Below are positions 22,480-34,510 of a stretch of DNA of 64,000 nt, in pieces. The DNA is from Sipunculus nudus (taxonomy: Eukaryota > Annelida > Sipuncula > Golfingiida > Sipunculidae). Both the position numbers and the translations under genes were made by a program. Below the pieces are notes generated by a model, which ran no database searches, had not been told where the DNA came from, and saw nothing but the letters and a program-made list of their open reading frames with translations. Each line of letters begins with the position of its first letter. Position 1 is the stretch's first letter. Location of the stretch: contig CM049317.1 of assembly GCA_026874595.1 (NCBI GenBank), positions 11,196,382-11,260,381 on the forward strand, given 5' to 3'.

Positions 22480-23950
22480 CAGTCGGACCCCGTTAATCCG
22501 GCACCATCGGGGATTAGGACTTATGCCGGATTACGCAGTTTGCCGGTTTACGTATCAGGGACACCCACAGCTAAAAACACAAACCCAGGGAAGAGCAATA
22601 TTTGCCGTATCTTGGATTATAATTAAAAATGAATTATATTATGCATAAAGTAAAAATTGAGTGATAATAAAAGTAAATAAAACACTTCAAACAATGTGCA
22701 AATAAACTTTATTCAAAAGTTCCAGCAGAATGTATCGATACAAAAAATAATGCAAATCGGAGGAATTACAGAATCATCACCTATATACAATGTCCATATA
22801 CATTTTTACACAGTGTGACTAGTTTTCACCAGGGTAAATGACTGAGTTACTTTGCACTGAAGTATCTGTCCAATGTGCACTGCTTGTTGTCAAGGAGAGC
22901 GGCTGAATTGAGTTTAGACAGCATGTCTCGCAGTAGCAGCAAATCCCGCTCGCCGAAATCCTGGGGCTTCGTCTCCGCGTATCTGACCATATCCCGCAGT
23001 CCCTGTCTGGCGATCTTAGCATTTGGCGGCTGCTGTTCGTCCGGACTCGCGTCACACTCGTCCTCACTATCATCATCGTCTTTCTTCCCGACCGACACAA
23101 TATCCAAAATGTCCGCGTCACTAAGCATATCTCCTGTAGGAACACCGGAATCAACCACGAGATATTCATCCGCGGTCAGCGTGTTTTCGATTGGTAGCTG
23201 AGCGACAACTCGGGCAAGCTCGGCAGTATCCGGCAGTGACGCAGAAGGGGCGGGGCTGTCTCATCGCTGTTTGGGAGAATGCCTGTATGCTTGAAACAGT
23301 TGGCGATAGTCTGCTCGCTGACCTCGTTCCAAGCCTGTCTTATGAAGTAGATTGCATCTTTCACAGACGTTTTCTCTATTGCCCCACGGTCCTCAATTTG
23401 TGCAATCCAGTCCTTTGCCTGTATCTTTCTGTAGTGACATTTGAAGGCTTAATAATCCCCGCGTCCTTTGAAGTCAATCTATACTTAATTAAATAGAATC
23501 AAAACAAGTAACAAACATAAACACAATGATTAAATCTACTCAACATTGACACGTTGTTTATGTTTGCAATCAACAAGCGAGACCAATACACCCTTTCATG
23601 TATGATGGGTCGACGCTTCCGACCAAACAATCATTCGGTCAAAGCTAATTAATTATCAGATTACACCGAAACCGCGGGTCTGTTTGCTCTGCCGGGCGTG
23701 CGACTTATGCATGACCGGCAGTGAGCTGTTTGATGTTCACCGGCGGGGAAGTCACTGAGGCGTGCCGGATTACGTAGATGATGTTTATCATAAATAGGGA
23801 TGTTGGTTCTCGGTAATTGTGCCGGAGCCGGATTACGCAAAAAGCCGGATTACGACCTAAAAATATAATGTGGGAAATCCGTTCTCAAGAAATGTGCCGG
23901 TTTACGCCGAATGCCGGACTATCGAAGGCCGGATTAGAAGGGTCCGACTG
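22480..23950. mobile_element. Pogo/Tigger-type (Tc1/mariner superfamily) transposon, internally deleted
   Basis: The ends are terminal inverted repeats: CAGTCGGACCCCGTTAATCC from 22480, and the reverse complement CAGTCGGACCCTTCTAATCC from 23950. A TA dinucleotide sits immediately outside each (22478-22479 and 23951-23952), the expected target site. Subterminal CCGGATTACG motifs recur near both ends. At 1471 bp it is shorter than a full element of this class because the 5' coding part is missing. The remaining transposase is on the minus strand. It looks like a deletion derivative that could only be moved in trans. Confidence 0.9.
22847..23470 (-). pseudogene. C-terminal remnant of pogo/Tigger transposase
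   Basis: Read on the minus strand, the frame KDAIYFIRQAWNEV...ANCFKHTGI (23364 downward) matches the well-known segment after the DDE catalytic domain of CENP-B/jerky/Tigger transposases. It is followed by an acidic Asp/Glu patch and a C-terminal tail ending RYFSAK at 22847. A frame change in a C-rich run near 23254-23262 separates the two parts. Another probable frame change near 23445-23450 lies upstream, in a GIIK...CHYRK region. The DNA-binding domain and most of the catalytic core are absent. No function remains. Confidence 0.8.
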
Positions 23951-24198
23951 TATTTAAAATTTATTAGTATGCATAATTTGATAACATATGAGCCAGATTT
24001 TTTTTTAAAAATATAGGTGCGATTAAGATTTGTAAATTCTGAATCAAGTGTAATTTTCAGATATTTATTGTTTTACAAATTTTTAAAATATATATTTGTG
24101 GTAAAAACAATAAATACATCTGTGTGCATAATGTGATGTAATCTGCCCAAATTAGGAATAAATGTTGATGCAATTTAGAATTGGGAATCATCTTATAG

Positions 24199-24354
24199 TG
24201 TAGCGAGGTGACATAAAAGCGGACCGAACTGTCTCGCTAGGGAAGCTTGCTTTTCTAGCGAATCAGTTGGAACGCCGGACATGTGCGCCACCGACATGGG
24301 TTCGAATCCCGGATCCGCCAAATATTTTCCCTTGAACAATTTGTCTTCGTAACA
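24199..24354 (+). repeat. Left LTR
   Basis: It shares GGTGACATAAAA, AACTGTCTCGCTAG, GAAGCTTGCTTTTCTAGCGAA, GGAACGCCGGACATGTGCGCC and AATATTTTCCC with the right LTR. Its ...GGGTTCGAATCCCGG also resembles a tRNA B-box, which could mislead searches for SINEs or tRNA genes. Confidence 0.8.
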
Positions 24355-24356
24355 AA

Positions 24357-24369
24357 TGGGGGCTCGTCC
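24357..24369 (+). other. Putative tRNA-Pro primer binding site
   Basis: TGGGGGCTCGTCC begins two bases after the left LTR. It equals the first 13 bases of the tRNA-Pro primer site used by murine-leukaemia-type and many Ty3-like elements; the match then ends. Confidence 0.7.
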
Positions 24370-24503
24370 AACGTGACGGCAAAGTATGTGGCCCGGGGAA
24401 TGGTTGTTTGAAGTAATAAGGAAATTACCGCCACCTAATTCACCGAAGGTGTGACTCCTGGGATAGTCTGGTTCTGATAGCAGAACGTTCTTAAGAGAGT
24501 GTG

Positions 24504-24660
24504 TGTTACGGGGTGACATAAAAAGTGGAACGAACTGTCTCGCTAGTGAAGCTTGCTTTTCTAGCGAAGCGGTTGGAACGCCGGACATGTGCGCCACCGA
24601 CATGGGTCCGAATCCCGGATCGGCCTAATATTTTCCCCTGAACAATTCGTCTTCTAAACA
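24504..24660 (+). repeat. Right LTR
   Basis: It starts TGTTACGGGGTGACATAAAA and ends CTTCTAAACA. It differs from the left LTR by roughly a dozen substitutions or small indels, so the insertion is not very recent. Confidence 0.8.
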
Positions 24661-24664
24661 ATAG

Positions 24665-26830
24665 ATTCAGATATATATCATGTTATACTGTAAACGTATA
24701 AAATTGGTACCTGACAGAAAATTGAAATAAAAATGAATGAGGACCTAATGCGAACATTAATTTCCCGCTCAGTAGAATGGAAACAAAGTGATTGGCTTTG
24801 TTTTTCAATCTCTCTGCCTATTTTTAAATATTAAATAATTATGAATAAACTATTTTCCTGTTAGCACCCTTGAATAGTATTTCATACCATGTATACATAT
24901 GCAGAGGTGTTGCAACTACCAGCAACCGACCCCCACCCAATATATTTTCTAATTTTTTATTGAAAATGATTGGTATAATAAATAATACGATTTATTTGAA
25001 CAAATGTGTAAAAAGGTGAAATGTCAACAGCTTATCAAAGAGCCAACCAATGATCATGGTAATAGTATAGATCTTATGTTCACAAACTTCTCACATTACT
25101 CACGTTTCAATATTAGGAAACATATGGTCAGATCATTAATATTATTTGCAACAATTTCTTACTCATCAGTTCAAACATTATAACCAACCATGGCCAATAT
25201 TTATTTCCTCCCAGACTTTATCTCCATTTGATAATATTTTAGATTTTTACCTTCAAGGTCAACTAAGCTGAGCACAGTGACCAATGGGTCCTTTGTTTTA
25301 ATCAGTAGCATTTTGTATGGCATTTTTTATGCATTGTATAGACACATAACTCATTACATGGAGAAAAAAAAATCACAAAGTGAAAGAGAGTAAGGAGCAT
25401 ATTAATTATACACATATACATCTGAGCCAAATCAGTGATGACACCGAAGTTTTAAGAATGTCACTTTGTATTCACTTTTATTTAATTAATTATAAAGAAT
25501 ATATGAGAAAATATGAGAGTCAAATCAGATAGTATTATTTAAAAATGTATGAAAAAGTGAATTAGGTCACCCTGTATTAAAATACACATTTTTGCCGATA
25601 ATCGGCTAGAGAGCCACAATTTAGTTATATAATTCGCCGCGAGGTGATAGTCATGTTCAAAGCGTAGCAGCACAGCAAGAGTAAGGTCGATAGTGGGAAG
25701 AATTATGTTTTAACTATTGCATCGACTCGGCCAGTGTTAGGTATAACTATAACTCTAGCCGATATATGTTACAAGTGGCCGGTGCTTAAAATAGAGGAGG
25801 GTTTTCCCCCTCCATTCAATATATTCCGTGAATTTAATACGCGTATGTAGATTTAAAATACAACGATCAAGTAATTTCTGTTCACTTCCCTCATCGAACT
25901 TGACATAAAGAGGTATCCTTCTATTTTTATCAATCAGATTGTTGATAATTTTATTGCATAAAGCCTGCCCACGCGATTTGTGCAGAAACGTAGATCAGAA
26001 ACTAATAAAGGACACGTCCTGCGAGATCAATTTCATTGCTTACATTTTAAGATGAAAAAGATTGTCCGCCGACATTTTGGGCGTATTTGTTTTTTTTTTT
26101 TAGTGAGGCCCCCATGTTTAAACCGATATTCACTGACGATCTGTTGAAAAGTGAGGCGACACATCGTATTTTCCAAGGGTTTCTCATATATCCAATGTAT
26201 TAAGACACCAACGACCGTATGACATCCGCGCTAGCCAATCATTCCCCTCGGCTCAAACAAGGCTCGATAACAGCCGAAGTTACCCATATTAGCACTCTGC
26301 TTATACGGTAAACCGAAAGGACAAAGAGGCAATTCATATCCTAACATTTCTCAGGAACTAGGCAGTCGGATGTCAGACGTTAATTGCTGAAAAGCTAACA
26401 CCGTTTCCATGTGTCAAAACTATGAAACGTTTATGTAGCCTGGAAGGTGCTGGCAGGTTTCAAACTCGGGTACTTTTTTTTTAAAAAAAACGACGAAATT
26501 TTTTCATCTGAATCCGGCAAGACTATCATATATTGATGCAACAATCGGCAAAAGTTAGTCAGCTGGCAGTGCCACTACGACATAGTTTTCCTCGAAATTA
26601 ACGCAACCGGTCAAAACGCTGATTAGTCCGTGCGAGAACACTGAAATTCCCTACCACGGTACAGACCGTTTAGATTTTGGACGGGAAGAGACGATGCTAA
26701 TAGCCTAATAGTAAATACGGTATGGACGATTCCATCGTATAACTATATATTTCTTGGCACCGCAGGTGCTATAGTATCCTCAGACAATTAACCCCCCCCC
26801 CTCCCCCAGCCTCGGAGAATAGGATCCCAT
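24665..26830. other. Intergenic, no gene recognised
   Basis: AT-rich sequence. A repeat end motif CTAAGCTGAGCACAGTGACCAATGGGTC lies at ~25266-25293 and belongs to the same family as the end at 37.2 kb, so an old element probably ends here. A CAATTAACCCCCCCCC run lies near 26786. No open frame with domain signal. Confidence 0.45.
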
Positions 26831-26839
26831 CTTGACTCT

Positions 26840-28390
26840 AGATGCAGGGACTGACACTTGGCAAGCCACCATGGTTTCATAAAAGTATGGGCATATTTAA
26901 GGTACTCTCATAGGAGAGGTCATGATCCGAATTGAAATATATCTCATTCCGTAACCCATGTCTATATACAATTACATGATATGAAAGAAATCTGTCCATT
27001 AGTTTTCAACTTATCATGCTCACAGTGCTGTGAAGGGGCAATGGTCGGGTATTACAAGGTGCGAAAGCAAGAAAACGTCAGAAAGTGGCGCCACCTGTAT
27101 TCTGCAGAAGACAAAACAATCCAAGATTTAAAATCTTGAACTCAGAAGCAAAGACTGACTCTTCGCAGGCCACCATTGTTCCTTCCATCTATCAACTTAA
27201 AAAATATAAGTATGGGAATATCATTTAAGCATTATCGCCTGTGTGACCTTTAAATATACATCAAGGTCATCCATATTTGAACGCTTGATAAGGTGCATCA
27301 AACCCGTTGGTTTGGTGACTGTACTTCAAGTTCTTTTGAAGTTATTGCGGAAACATCTTTTTAACATTATCGCCTCTGTGACCCTTAAAAATGCCTCAAG
27401 GTCATACATATTTAACATTACCTAGCCCTTGATAAGATGCATCTAAACTGCAGGTTTGGTGACTGTACCACAAATTCTTTTTGAGTTATTGTCCTAATAT
27501 CATTTAAGCATAATAGCTGCTGTGACCTTGAAAAAATGCATCAAGGTCAACCATGTTCGAACTTGACCTAGCCGTTGATAAGATGCATGAAACCTGTGGG
27601 TTTGGTGACTGTACCTCAAATTCTTACAAAGTTATTGCGTTAACATCATTTGAACAAGAAAACGACAAAAGGTGGCGCCACCTGTCTCCTGCAAAAGACA
27701 AAGCTATCCAAGATGTTCGGTCAATTTGATTTATGGATCATTCCATGTATCCCTTACTGAGATATTATAGATTTTGTGTGAATTTCACCAAATATGGGAA
27801 TATTCAAGGTCAAGACCACTCCCATAGGAAAGGTCATGACCCCAATTAAAATAAACATCATCCCATAACCCATATCTATGTAATTGCATAATATAAAAGA
27901 AATCTGTCCATTAGTTTTTGACTTATAATGCTCAGAGTACTGTCAAGTGTCAATTTTGGGGGTATTAAAAGGCACGAAAACAAGTGAAGAATAATAGGTG
28001 GCGCCACCAGTTTCTGGAACGTGACAGCCCTATCCATGATCTTCGACCAACTTGATTTTGGGATCAATCCATGCAAGATTTCTAGAGATATTTTAGAATT
28101 TGTGTGATTTTCCCCAAAATTGGACCTATTCAAGGTCAAGGACACTCTCCTAGAAAAGGTCATGCCCTCATTTTAAATAGGCGTCGTCCTCTCACCCATA
28201 TCTATACTAAACCAAGTTTTGTAAAGATTATTGAAATATATTTTTGAGTAATCGTGCCAACAAGAGTTATATGCGGCGGCGGCGGCGGGACCGTCATGAA
28301 AACATAGTATCCCCCGACTATGTCTGGGGATACAAATATGGTGCTGTTCTAGGTTATGATATGAACATTTGTTAGAATTATGGGTAAACA
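26840..28390 (+). repeat. Dispersed repeat: GGTGGCGCCACC modules plus ~137-bp tandem units
   Basis: Three related modules (~26840-27120, 27680-28010, 28010-28260) carry AAGGTCATGA, CATCCCATAACCCATATCTAT, GAAATCTGTCCATTAGTTTT and the palindrome (AGTGGCGCCACC near 27084; perfect at 27671 and 27997). Between them ~137-bp units with CATTATCGCCTGTGTGACC and TTTGGTGACTGTAC repeat about four times (27225-27665). The right end is a GCGGCGGCGGCGGG tract at ~28273-28288 followed by ATAGTATCCCCCGACTATGTCTGGGGATAC, which contains its own inverted repeat. No coding. Confidence 0.65.
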
Positions 28391-28399
28391 TTTTGGTGC

Positions 28400-30010
28400 T
28401 AATTTAGGAGAAATTTCCTTTCTTTAGCCAATATTCATGGGCTTGGCATACCCTGACATAATTTCACGCCCTTAAAATCATCAAGCGAGGTAGGGAAAAT
28501 AGCTGTGACTACCATAGCATAAATGTGAGAATCACTCATTCTTTCCGTTTTCTGTAGGAGAGCCCATAAAAATCCGTGGGGGTGCTAATTACGTCAAAAA
28601 CGGTATAGTATAGGAATGACTTATGCTGAAAAAATTTTCACAATTTGTCTGTAGAATACATAGTTCACTAGGGGTAAATAAGTTGAAAAATGTTTGTGAC
28701 ACCAGCCAGACAGTGCTCGCAGCACATGGGCTCATGTTACGGACCTGATTACACACTGTCACAGGCTGTCTGTTGGGAGCTCGCTGTGCTGGCTGGGCTG
28801 GCCCCGATAATTTAACATAGCTCCGTATACCTTTGTGGAAGGGTAATCTTTCATGCAAGTACAATTTCCGGGTAGACTATATAGCGTATCGCCAGATCGA
28901 ACAGTGTATGAGAAAAGAAAAAGCAATAAGAAGTAATTTAAAAATAAAAAAAAGAGACATAAAAGTGTCTAAACGTCGTGCCTAGTCCGTACTAGATCTC
29001 CGCTATATAGTTCGTTTGTGGACCATCAGGTAACCTACTTAAACTGTTGTGACAGTTTGATGAATGTGTCAAAAGAAGTCAACTTCACTTCAATATAAGG
29101 TTACCTATGTGATTCGGAGTATTTATTTCGCTTCAACATCGCCATGAATATCATGCCGTTGGGGGCATAAAAGCAAACATGTCTGTACGCATATACGTAT
29201 AAGATAATCATGAAAAGTAAGCATGATATATTTCCATATAACAAACCGTCAACCTTTTACAGAGTGCATTTGTTCATTTCACCCTATTATGAGTAATAGT
29301 CCTAATTTAACATAAACAGTTCATTCAAGGGGTAACGTCCACAGATTTTGATATATCGCAGGTATCATGTGGCAATCAGCCACACCAGATCCGCGAACGT
29401 GGTCCACAATGTAATAAAATGCACGTTATGTTAAAATACTTCACAAGATCCTTGATATCTCCGATGGCTCTTTCACTAACCATCCATCTCCCTAACAGCA
29501 GCATTATTTTACCATCGTAAAAGTATAAATTCAAGTTGTTAGTTTAGAGTTAAACTAACACAGCCGAACTCTTTCTGGTTAACCACACTAATACTTTAGA
29601 AAAGGATGCACTATCCGAAACCGTTTTATATTTAAACCATGACGCAATATTACTAGATAAGTCCGCGACCTCCCATTGGTACTATTGCCCCGGGAAACTT
29701 CTAATTGTTTTTATCCTCGTATGTCTATATGTAAACATCATCGTGAAATTCGAAGCTTCTTAGCCTAACAAATCAAATGGTAACACATGTAGTCTTTCCA
29801 GTACCATTTAGTTCCATTCACGGAGTTGACAATGTAATCATAATGGGAATTACATTTTCTGAAGCGATCAATTAAACAAATTTTAAGTGTTAATATAGTT
29901 TTTCTATCCGAACAACAAAGATAGAAACGAAGAAAGATAAATATACAGTATATCACAATATAACTAGTGGGCAACAGGCTTAGGAAGAGATATTTAAGGT
30001 ATTTTAGAGC

Positions 30011-30012
<2 letters not shown>
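28400..30012. other. Intergenic, no gene recognised
   Basis: It contains GGGGGTGCTAATTACGTCAAAAACGGTAT near 28578, related to the element end at 21549-21575. Otherwise it is AT-rich with only short unassigned frames. This is the upstream region of the TRIM-like gene at 30.2 kb; no clear core promoter was found. Confidence 0.4.

Positions 30013-30056
<44 letters not shown>
30013..30056. repeat. (TA)n microsatellite upstream of the TRIM-like gene
   Basis: 44 bp of pure TA dinucleotide repeats, ~135 bp upstream of the start codon. Confidence 0.95.
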
Positions 30057-30058
<2 letters not shown>

Positions 30059-30190
30059 TTCGATTTAATAGCCACCTCCACGTTTGGTAGAACAGGTAAT
30101 CAAATGAAAGCTTTCAGTGTTACAGCTTCCAGCTGTATAATTAGCCCCGTGCTGTCTCTAATATATATAATATGAATTTCGTTCATCAGG

Positions 30191-32054
30191 ATGGCTTCTA
30201 CTGAAGAAATGACACCACTGACCTGCAGCATTTGCCTGGAATATAAAGACCAGAAATCTCCCAGAATCCTGCCTTGTCACCATTCTTTCTGTGAAGAATG
30301 TCTGCAATCCTGGCACAGTAAACGCTTAATACAAAATTTCGATAACACGTCCGTCACAGAATGTCCCATCTGCCGGAAAAAGGCAACTCTTTCTCAAGGT
30401 GGAATAAAAGAGTTACCAATGGATTTCAGAGTGCAAGAATTTTCTTCTTATTTGCATGTTAAATCAGATAGAAAGGCGTGCGAGGTCTGCATATTAGAGG
30501 TAAGTGTTAAGCCAGTGGAAGCATGCTGCAAGACGTGTTACATGCGGTTTTGTCTAGACTGCAGTGAAACCCACACCAAAATGCCTTTGTTTAATAATCA
30601 TGAAGTTATGCGAGCGTTCTGTGATATACACGGGTCAGCACTGGAGTATGTATGTGTGACATGCTGCTCTGGGTTGTGTGTCACCTGTGTGTATTCTCCA
30701 TCGCACAAAAAACATGAAATTGTAAACGCCGAGGCTGGTATACCCAGTGTACAAGCCAAGCTGGTAAATATTAAGTCCGAGCTGAACGATAGAATCGCCG
30801 CATGTGATGAAGAAATAAGAAGTAAACTGCGAGTGTGCTTCGACAAACAGTGCAAATCAGAAGAACATATAAGGAGTGCAGGTGACAGGATTAAAAAAGC
30901 AGTGGACAGCGTGATCGACGAAGCAATACAACAACACAAAACACAACATAAAGTGGCAGTCGATCAAGTATTTGAAAAGTTCAAAGAGGATAATAGGCAT
31001 AATGCTGTCGCTTTAGAGGAATTAACAAAGTTGTTCGAAAAAGATAAAGGCGATGTATTAAAGAGCATGAGGAAGGTATTTATAAGAGCTGAAGCATCTG
31101 TTAACTCAGAAAATGAGACACATCTTTCATTGCCTGAGCCCGCTTTGCTATCTGCAGAGTGTTGTCGACTAGAGGGCGTTGACAAGGTTATGAAAGCTGT
31201 GAACGGATGCAATCTTGTTTGTGGGATTTCGTCTGCGCTGTCCAAATCACCTGGGAATCCGGCTCCTGTTCTACTGAAAAAGGTAGAATGTGATGAGACT
31301 AATGGGTTAGATTCACCATGGAATCTGAGTGTCACTTCTGATGGTGACGCAGTGGTGTGTAATTTCAATGGCGGAGCAGCTCAAAGCGTACGGAAAGATG
31401 GCAAGACTGAAGCAATACCTGGGACTGAAAGTGTGACCGCAGCCTGTGTGAAGGAGAACGACATATATTTTTTGAGCACGGATGGAAAAACCTTGATGAA
31501 ACATCAGGAAGGATCTGTTCCTCATTCTGTTGACCTGGGCTTAGCCGTTCCGGGGTTACATGGACTCGCGATTTGCAATGGTTACGCATTCACTTGCTCC
31601 GAAAAGAACATTGTGAAGCATACTCTGACAGATAATTCTAGCAAATCTCTTTAAGAAAATTCTTGGGTTCCATGATATGCACACGAGCAGGTGGTTCTCA
31701 GGTTCTTGCTGTTACTGACAGCGCGACTCATGAGGTCATTATATGTGATCAGACTGGCAGGGTGTTGAGAAGATTGGTAAAAAAGGAAACGGTAATGGGC
31801 AGATCAATAATCCTAGGGGAATTGACAGATTGGCCAGTGGAAACTTTGTGGTTGCTGATTGGGAGAATTCCAGGATTGTGGAATATACAGCAGCTGGTAC
31901 CTTTGTCCGGAATGTCTTAACTGAAGCTGACGGCTTATCTTATCCATCAGATGTAGCCTGTTTATATCCATTTTTATGGGTTACAGAATACGTACATTTT
32001 ACACGATCGGACGACGAGCGTCGATCAGTGAAATTGTTCATGTACAACAACTAA
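30191..32054 (+). pseudogene. TRIM-like RING/B-box/beta-propeller gene, frameshifted near the 3' end
   Basis: The first 487 codons (30191-31654) are open. They hold a RING finger with all eight ligands (C12, C15, C29, H31, C34, C37, C58, C61), two B-boxes (~C96-H136 and C143-H174), a coiled coil (~180-300) and the start of an NHL-like beta-propeller. A stop follows. Homology to the intact paralogue then continues in a second frame (~31656-31790) and a third (~31788-32054), which ends in KLFMYNN. Two single-step frame changes therefore remove the last blades. The start is preceded by TTCATCAG|G, a good 3' splice site, so a 5' UTR exon probably exists. If the frameshifts are assembly errors, this would be an active E3 ligase gene of ~620 residues; the RING here is better than in the other copy. 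Confidence 0.8.
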
Positions 32055-32103
32055 AAACCAATCCTTATACTTTTGTCATTTTCATGCATATTACATCCGG
32101 TTT

Positions 32104-32113
32104 AATAAATAAA
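32104..32113 (+). terminator. Polyadenylation signals
   Basis: Two overlapping AATAAA hexamers lie ~50 bp after the last homologous codon of the TRIM-like gene, a normal distance for its mRNA 3' end. Confidence 0.6.
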
Positions 32114-32119
32114 GACCGC

Positions 32120-33950
32120 TGTCACTGAATTTAGCTATCTCTCTATATATCTTGATGCTGACAAATATATATCCGGTGTCAGAATGAATGTCCAATCATA
32201 ATATACCCATATTTGAGGGAACTATATCAATAGTAAATAGTTCGTTACAAATAATGAATTTCACCTAGAGGTGATAGAACTAAAGGAATTATGTACAATT
32301 TTTGCCATAGCTTAATCATACAAAATATATTTCAAAAGAGCAACTGCATTTTTAATGTTTTTGCAAACAAAAAACAAACAAAAAAACCGTTACCCCCATT
32401 TTTCCCATTTGTTATCAAAAGACAGCATTCAGGTCTAATACCATGCGCATAAAAAAGTACACGTGGTCCAGTTTGACAGATTATCAACTGAACTTCCGAC
32501 TGTCGTAAGGGAACACGTAGACTAATTTAATAAGGGTTTTTATGCACTGACTCAAATGTTTTAACAGAAAATTTCAGAATTTATATAATAGAATAACCAG
32601 TGCTCTAGAAATAGGTACCGATGAATTTATTGTATTCCCTTGAATAAAAGAGGTAAATGACCGTGCGAGTCTTTATATATTTTCAAGAAACACACGGACA
32701 CTGAAATATGTAAGATAATATGATTGTCTTTTTGGTTGAATATACAGACATTCTTACATACATATATGCCTACTCTGATGATCAATGAGATGGGGCACAT
32801 ATGGATGAGAAAAAATAAACGTTTTCCTAAAATGTTTTCATGGTATTAGTGTTGAATTTAATCAGAATATATATAGTAAATATAATATATATCGACAGAT
32901 ATAGAAAACGCGTATGGCGTGTAATCCCGCTATCGGCACTTTCCCCACTGACATAAGAGAGTGCGTAAAGATGTCAAGTATGGCACCAGAGACGCCGAAA
33001 ATAGAGAGCTATTTGATCCGACACGTTTGTCAAAGCCTAATAAGCATTATGTCAGAACGAATAACTTATATCTTTGCTCTCTTTGGATTTCAGTAACACC
33101 TATATACTGGCTTTTCTCCCGGTGTGTTAGTTGAATTTCTGCTCCCATAGAAACGGAAGGGCATTGTGAATGACAGCTGGAGACTTGCAAGGACCAGGAC
33201 ATAACGGCAGTTACCATACAGACAGGTTTACGCTTTAGTTTGTAAATGTATGCTTTTGTTTAATTCGCATTCGTAGCTTAATCTAAGATTACCGGCATTG
33301 TAAAGCGATATTATTGCAGTGCATTATTTGACATGACTAATATCAAGACTCGGATTAGGCCTTAAAGGTCAATTTAGTTTTTAGGTCTAGAAATTGATCT
33401 GTTTTGAGAAGGAAACCAACGTTATTAATGTATAATGAAGGCATCCAATTTAATGCCTCGATTTTACTTTTGTCATGCATAAATGGCTCTTATAGAGGAC
33501 AGGTTGATCTAAGTATTTGAAACTGATTCTTTTAATAACAATGATAACAAAACAACTACAAAAGCGAAAAAGGTGTATTAATAAATAAAAGGCCTCGAAA
33601 ATAGGCTTTTCTGGTCATATGTATCTTCTTCAACTACAAACTGTCAGCATTATTTAAAAACTCTGCTCATATCTGATTCACTCACATGTTATTCTAAGAA
33701 CTCAATGTATTAAGTTCGGAACCATCACTTAACACTTTTTTTATTGTTTTGCATCAATCGAAAAATACCGATCATAAATGTAAACGAAGGTGAGCCCTGT
33801 CAAAAAAAAAAAAAACTCATCAGAAACCAATGGTCAAGTAGACGATGATACTTTTTTAAAGGATGACTATTAAACTCGCTGAATATGGTAGTAAGTCGCA
33901 CAATTGGATTTTCATTGTAAATTGCCTATCAGCACAGAAATATGGCTGAC
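32120..33950. other. Intergenic, no gene recognised
   Basis: AT-rich sequence with short frames only. A 60-codon frame at 32914-33096 has no supporting motif or splice context. Confidence 0.45.
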
Positions 33951-33959
33951 ATCCCATTT

Positions 33960-34510
33960 TAAAGAATGATTGCTGGTCTGCAGGTTTACGTACAGTTCAA
34001 TCACATTGGTCATCTTCTTGTCCTGAACATGACAAGGTCACATGCGGGAGCACAGAAGTGTCCCTTGATGTTCACCTGAAAGGTATTCCAACCAGGTTTT
34101 ATATCAAATTATCCTACACAAAAACATATGTCGCTTACATAACAGCTAACTCATCGTCATCTTGTTCTGAACATGAAAAGGACAAGCGGGAGCACAGGAG
34201 TATTCCTTGATAGACTAGTAATGATTTATGGCACAGGTCCATCACCTTGTCAACATGTGAATATATGATCTTTTCCCGACAATGCATGGCTGCTTTTAAT
34301 CATATTCATTATATATATAACAGAATGCGTTTAAGGTGTAGGGATACAAAACATTTGAAATACCATTTGCTCATTACTTTGCAAGGAAATACAGGACTAC
34401 CCCAACAGGACTTCAAACAGCAACATACACGTATTCATATAACTCGTTTTCACCTGACAAAAATAATTAAGTGTCGTGAAAGGTATTCCAACTTTGTTTA
34501 AATCAAATTT
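33960..34510. repeat. Short diverged tandem repeat
   Basis: Two ~150-bp units share TCATCTTCTTGTCCTGAACATG / TCATCTTGTTCTGAACATG, GCGGGAGCACAG and TTCCTTGAT. A third partial unit near 34475-34545 shares AAAGGTATTCCAAC and ATCAAATT. Non-coding. Confidence 0.6.

Larger units (their letters stand above)
24199..24660 (+). mobile_element. Miniature LTR retrotransposon (terminal-repeat retrotransposon in miniature)
   Basis: Two ~156-bp direct repeats (24199-24354 and 24504-24660) begin TGTTACG/TGTAGCG and end in ACA. They enclose only 149 bp, with no gag or pol. A 13-base TGGGGGCTCGTCC at 24357-24369, two bases after the left repeat, matches the start of a tRNA-Pro primer binding site. A purine-rich AAGAGAG lies just before the right repeat. 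ATAG is present directly outside both ends (24195-24198 and 24661-24664), consistent with a 4-bp target duplication. It must depend on proteins from an autonomous element. Confidence 0.8.

Noticed and set aside
24270-24320. tRNA gene suggested by GGTTCGAATCCCGG
   Set aside because: No acceptor-stem pairing or complete cloverleaf. The motif lies inside a direct repeat with LTR-type ends, and the second copy has a changed B-box (GGGTCCGAATCC).
24193-24603. 136-codon minus-strand open frame with an internal repeat (MSVAHMSGVPT twice)
   Set aside because: The internal repeat is simply the two LTRs read antisense.
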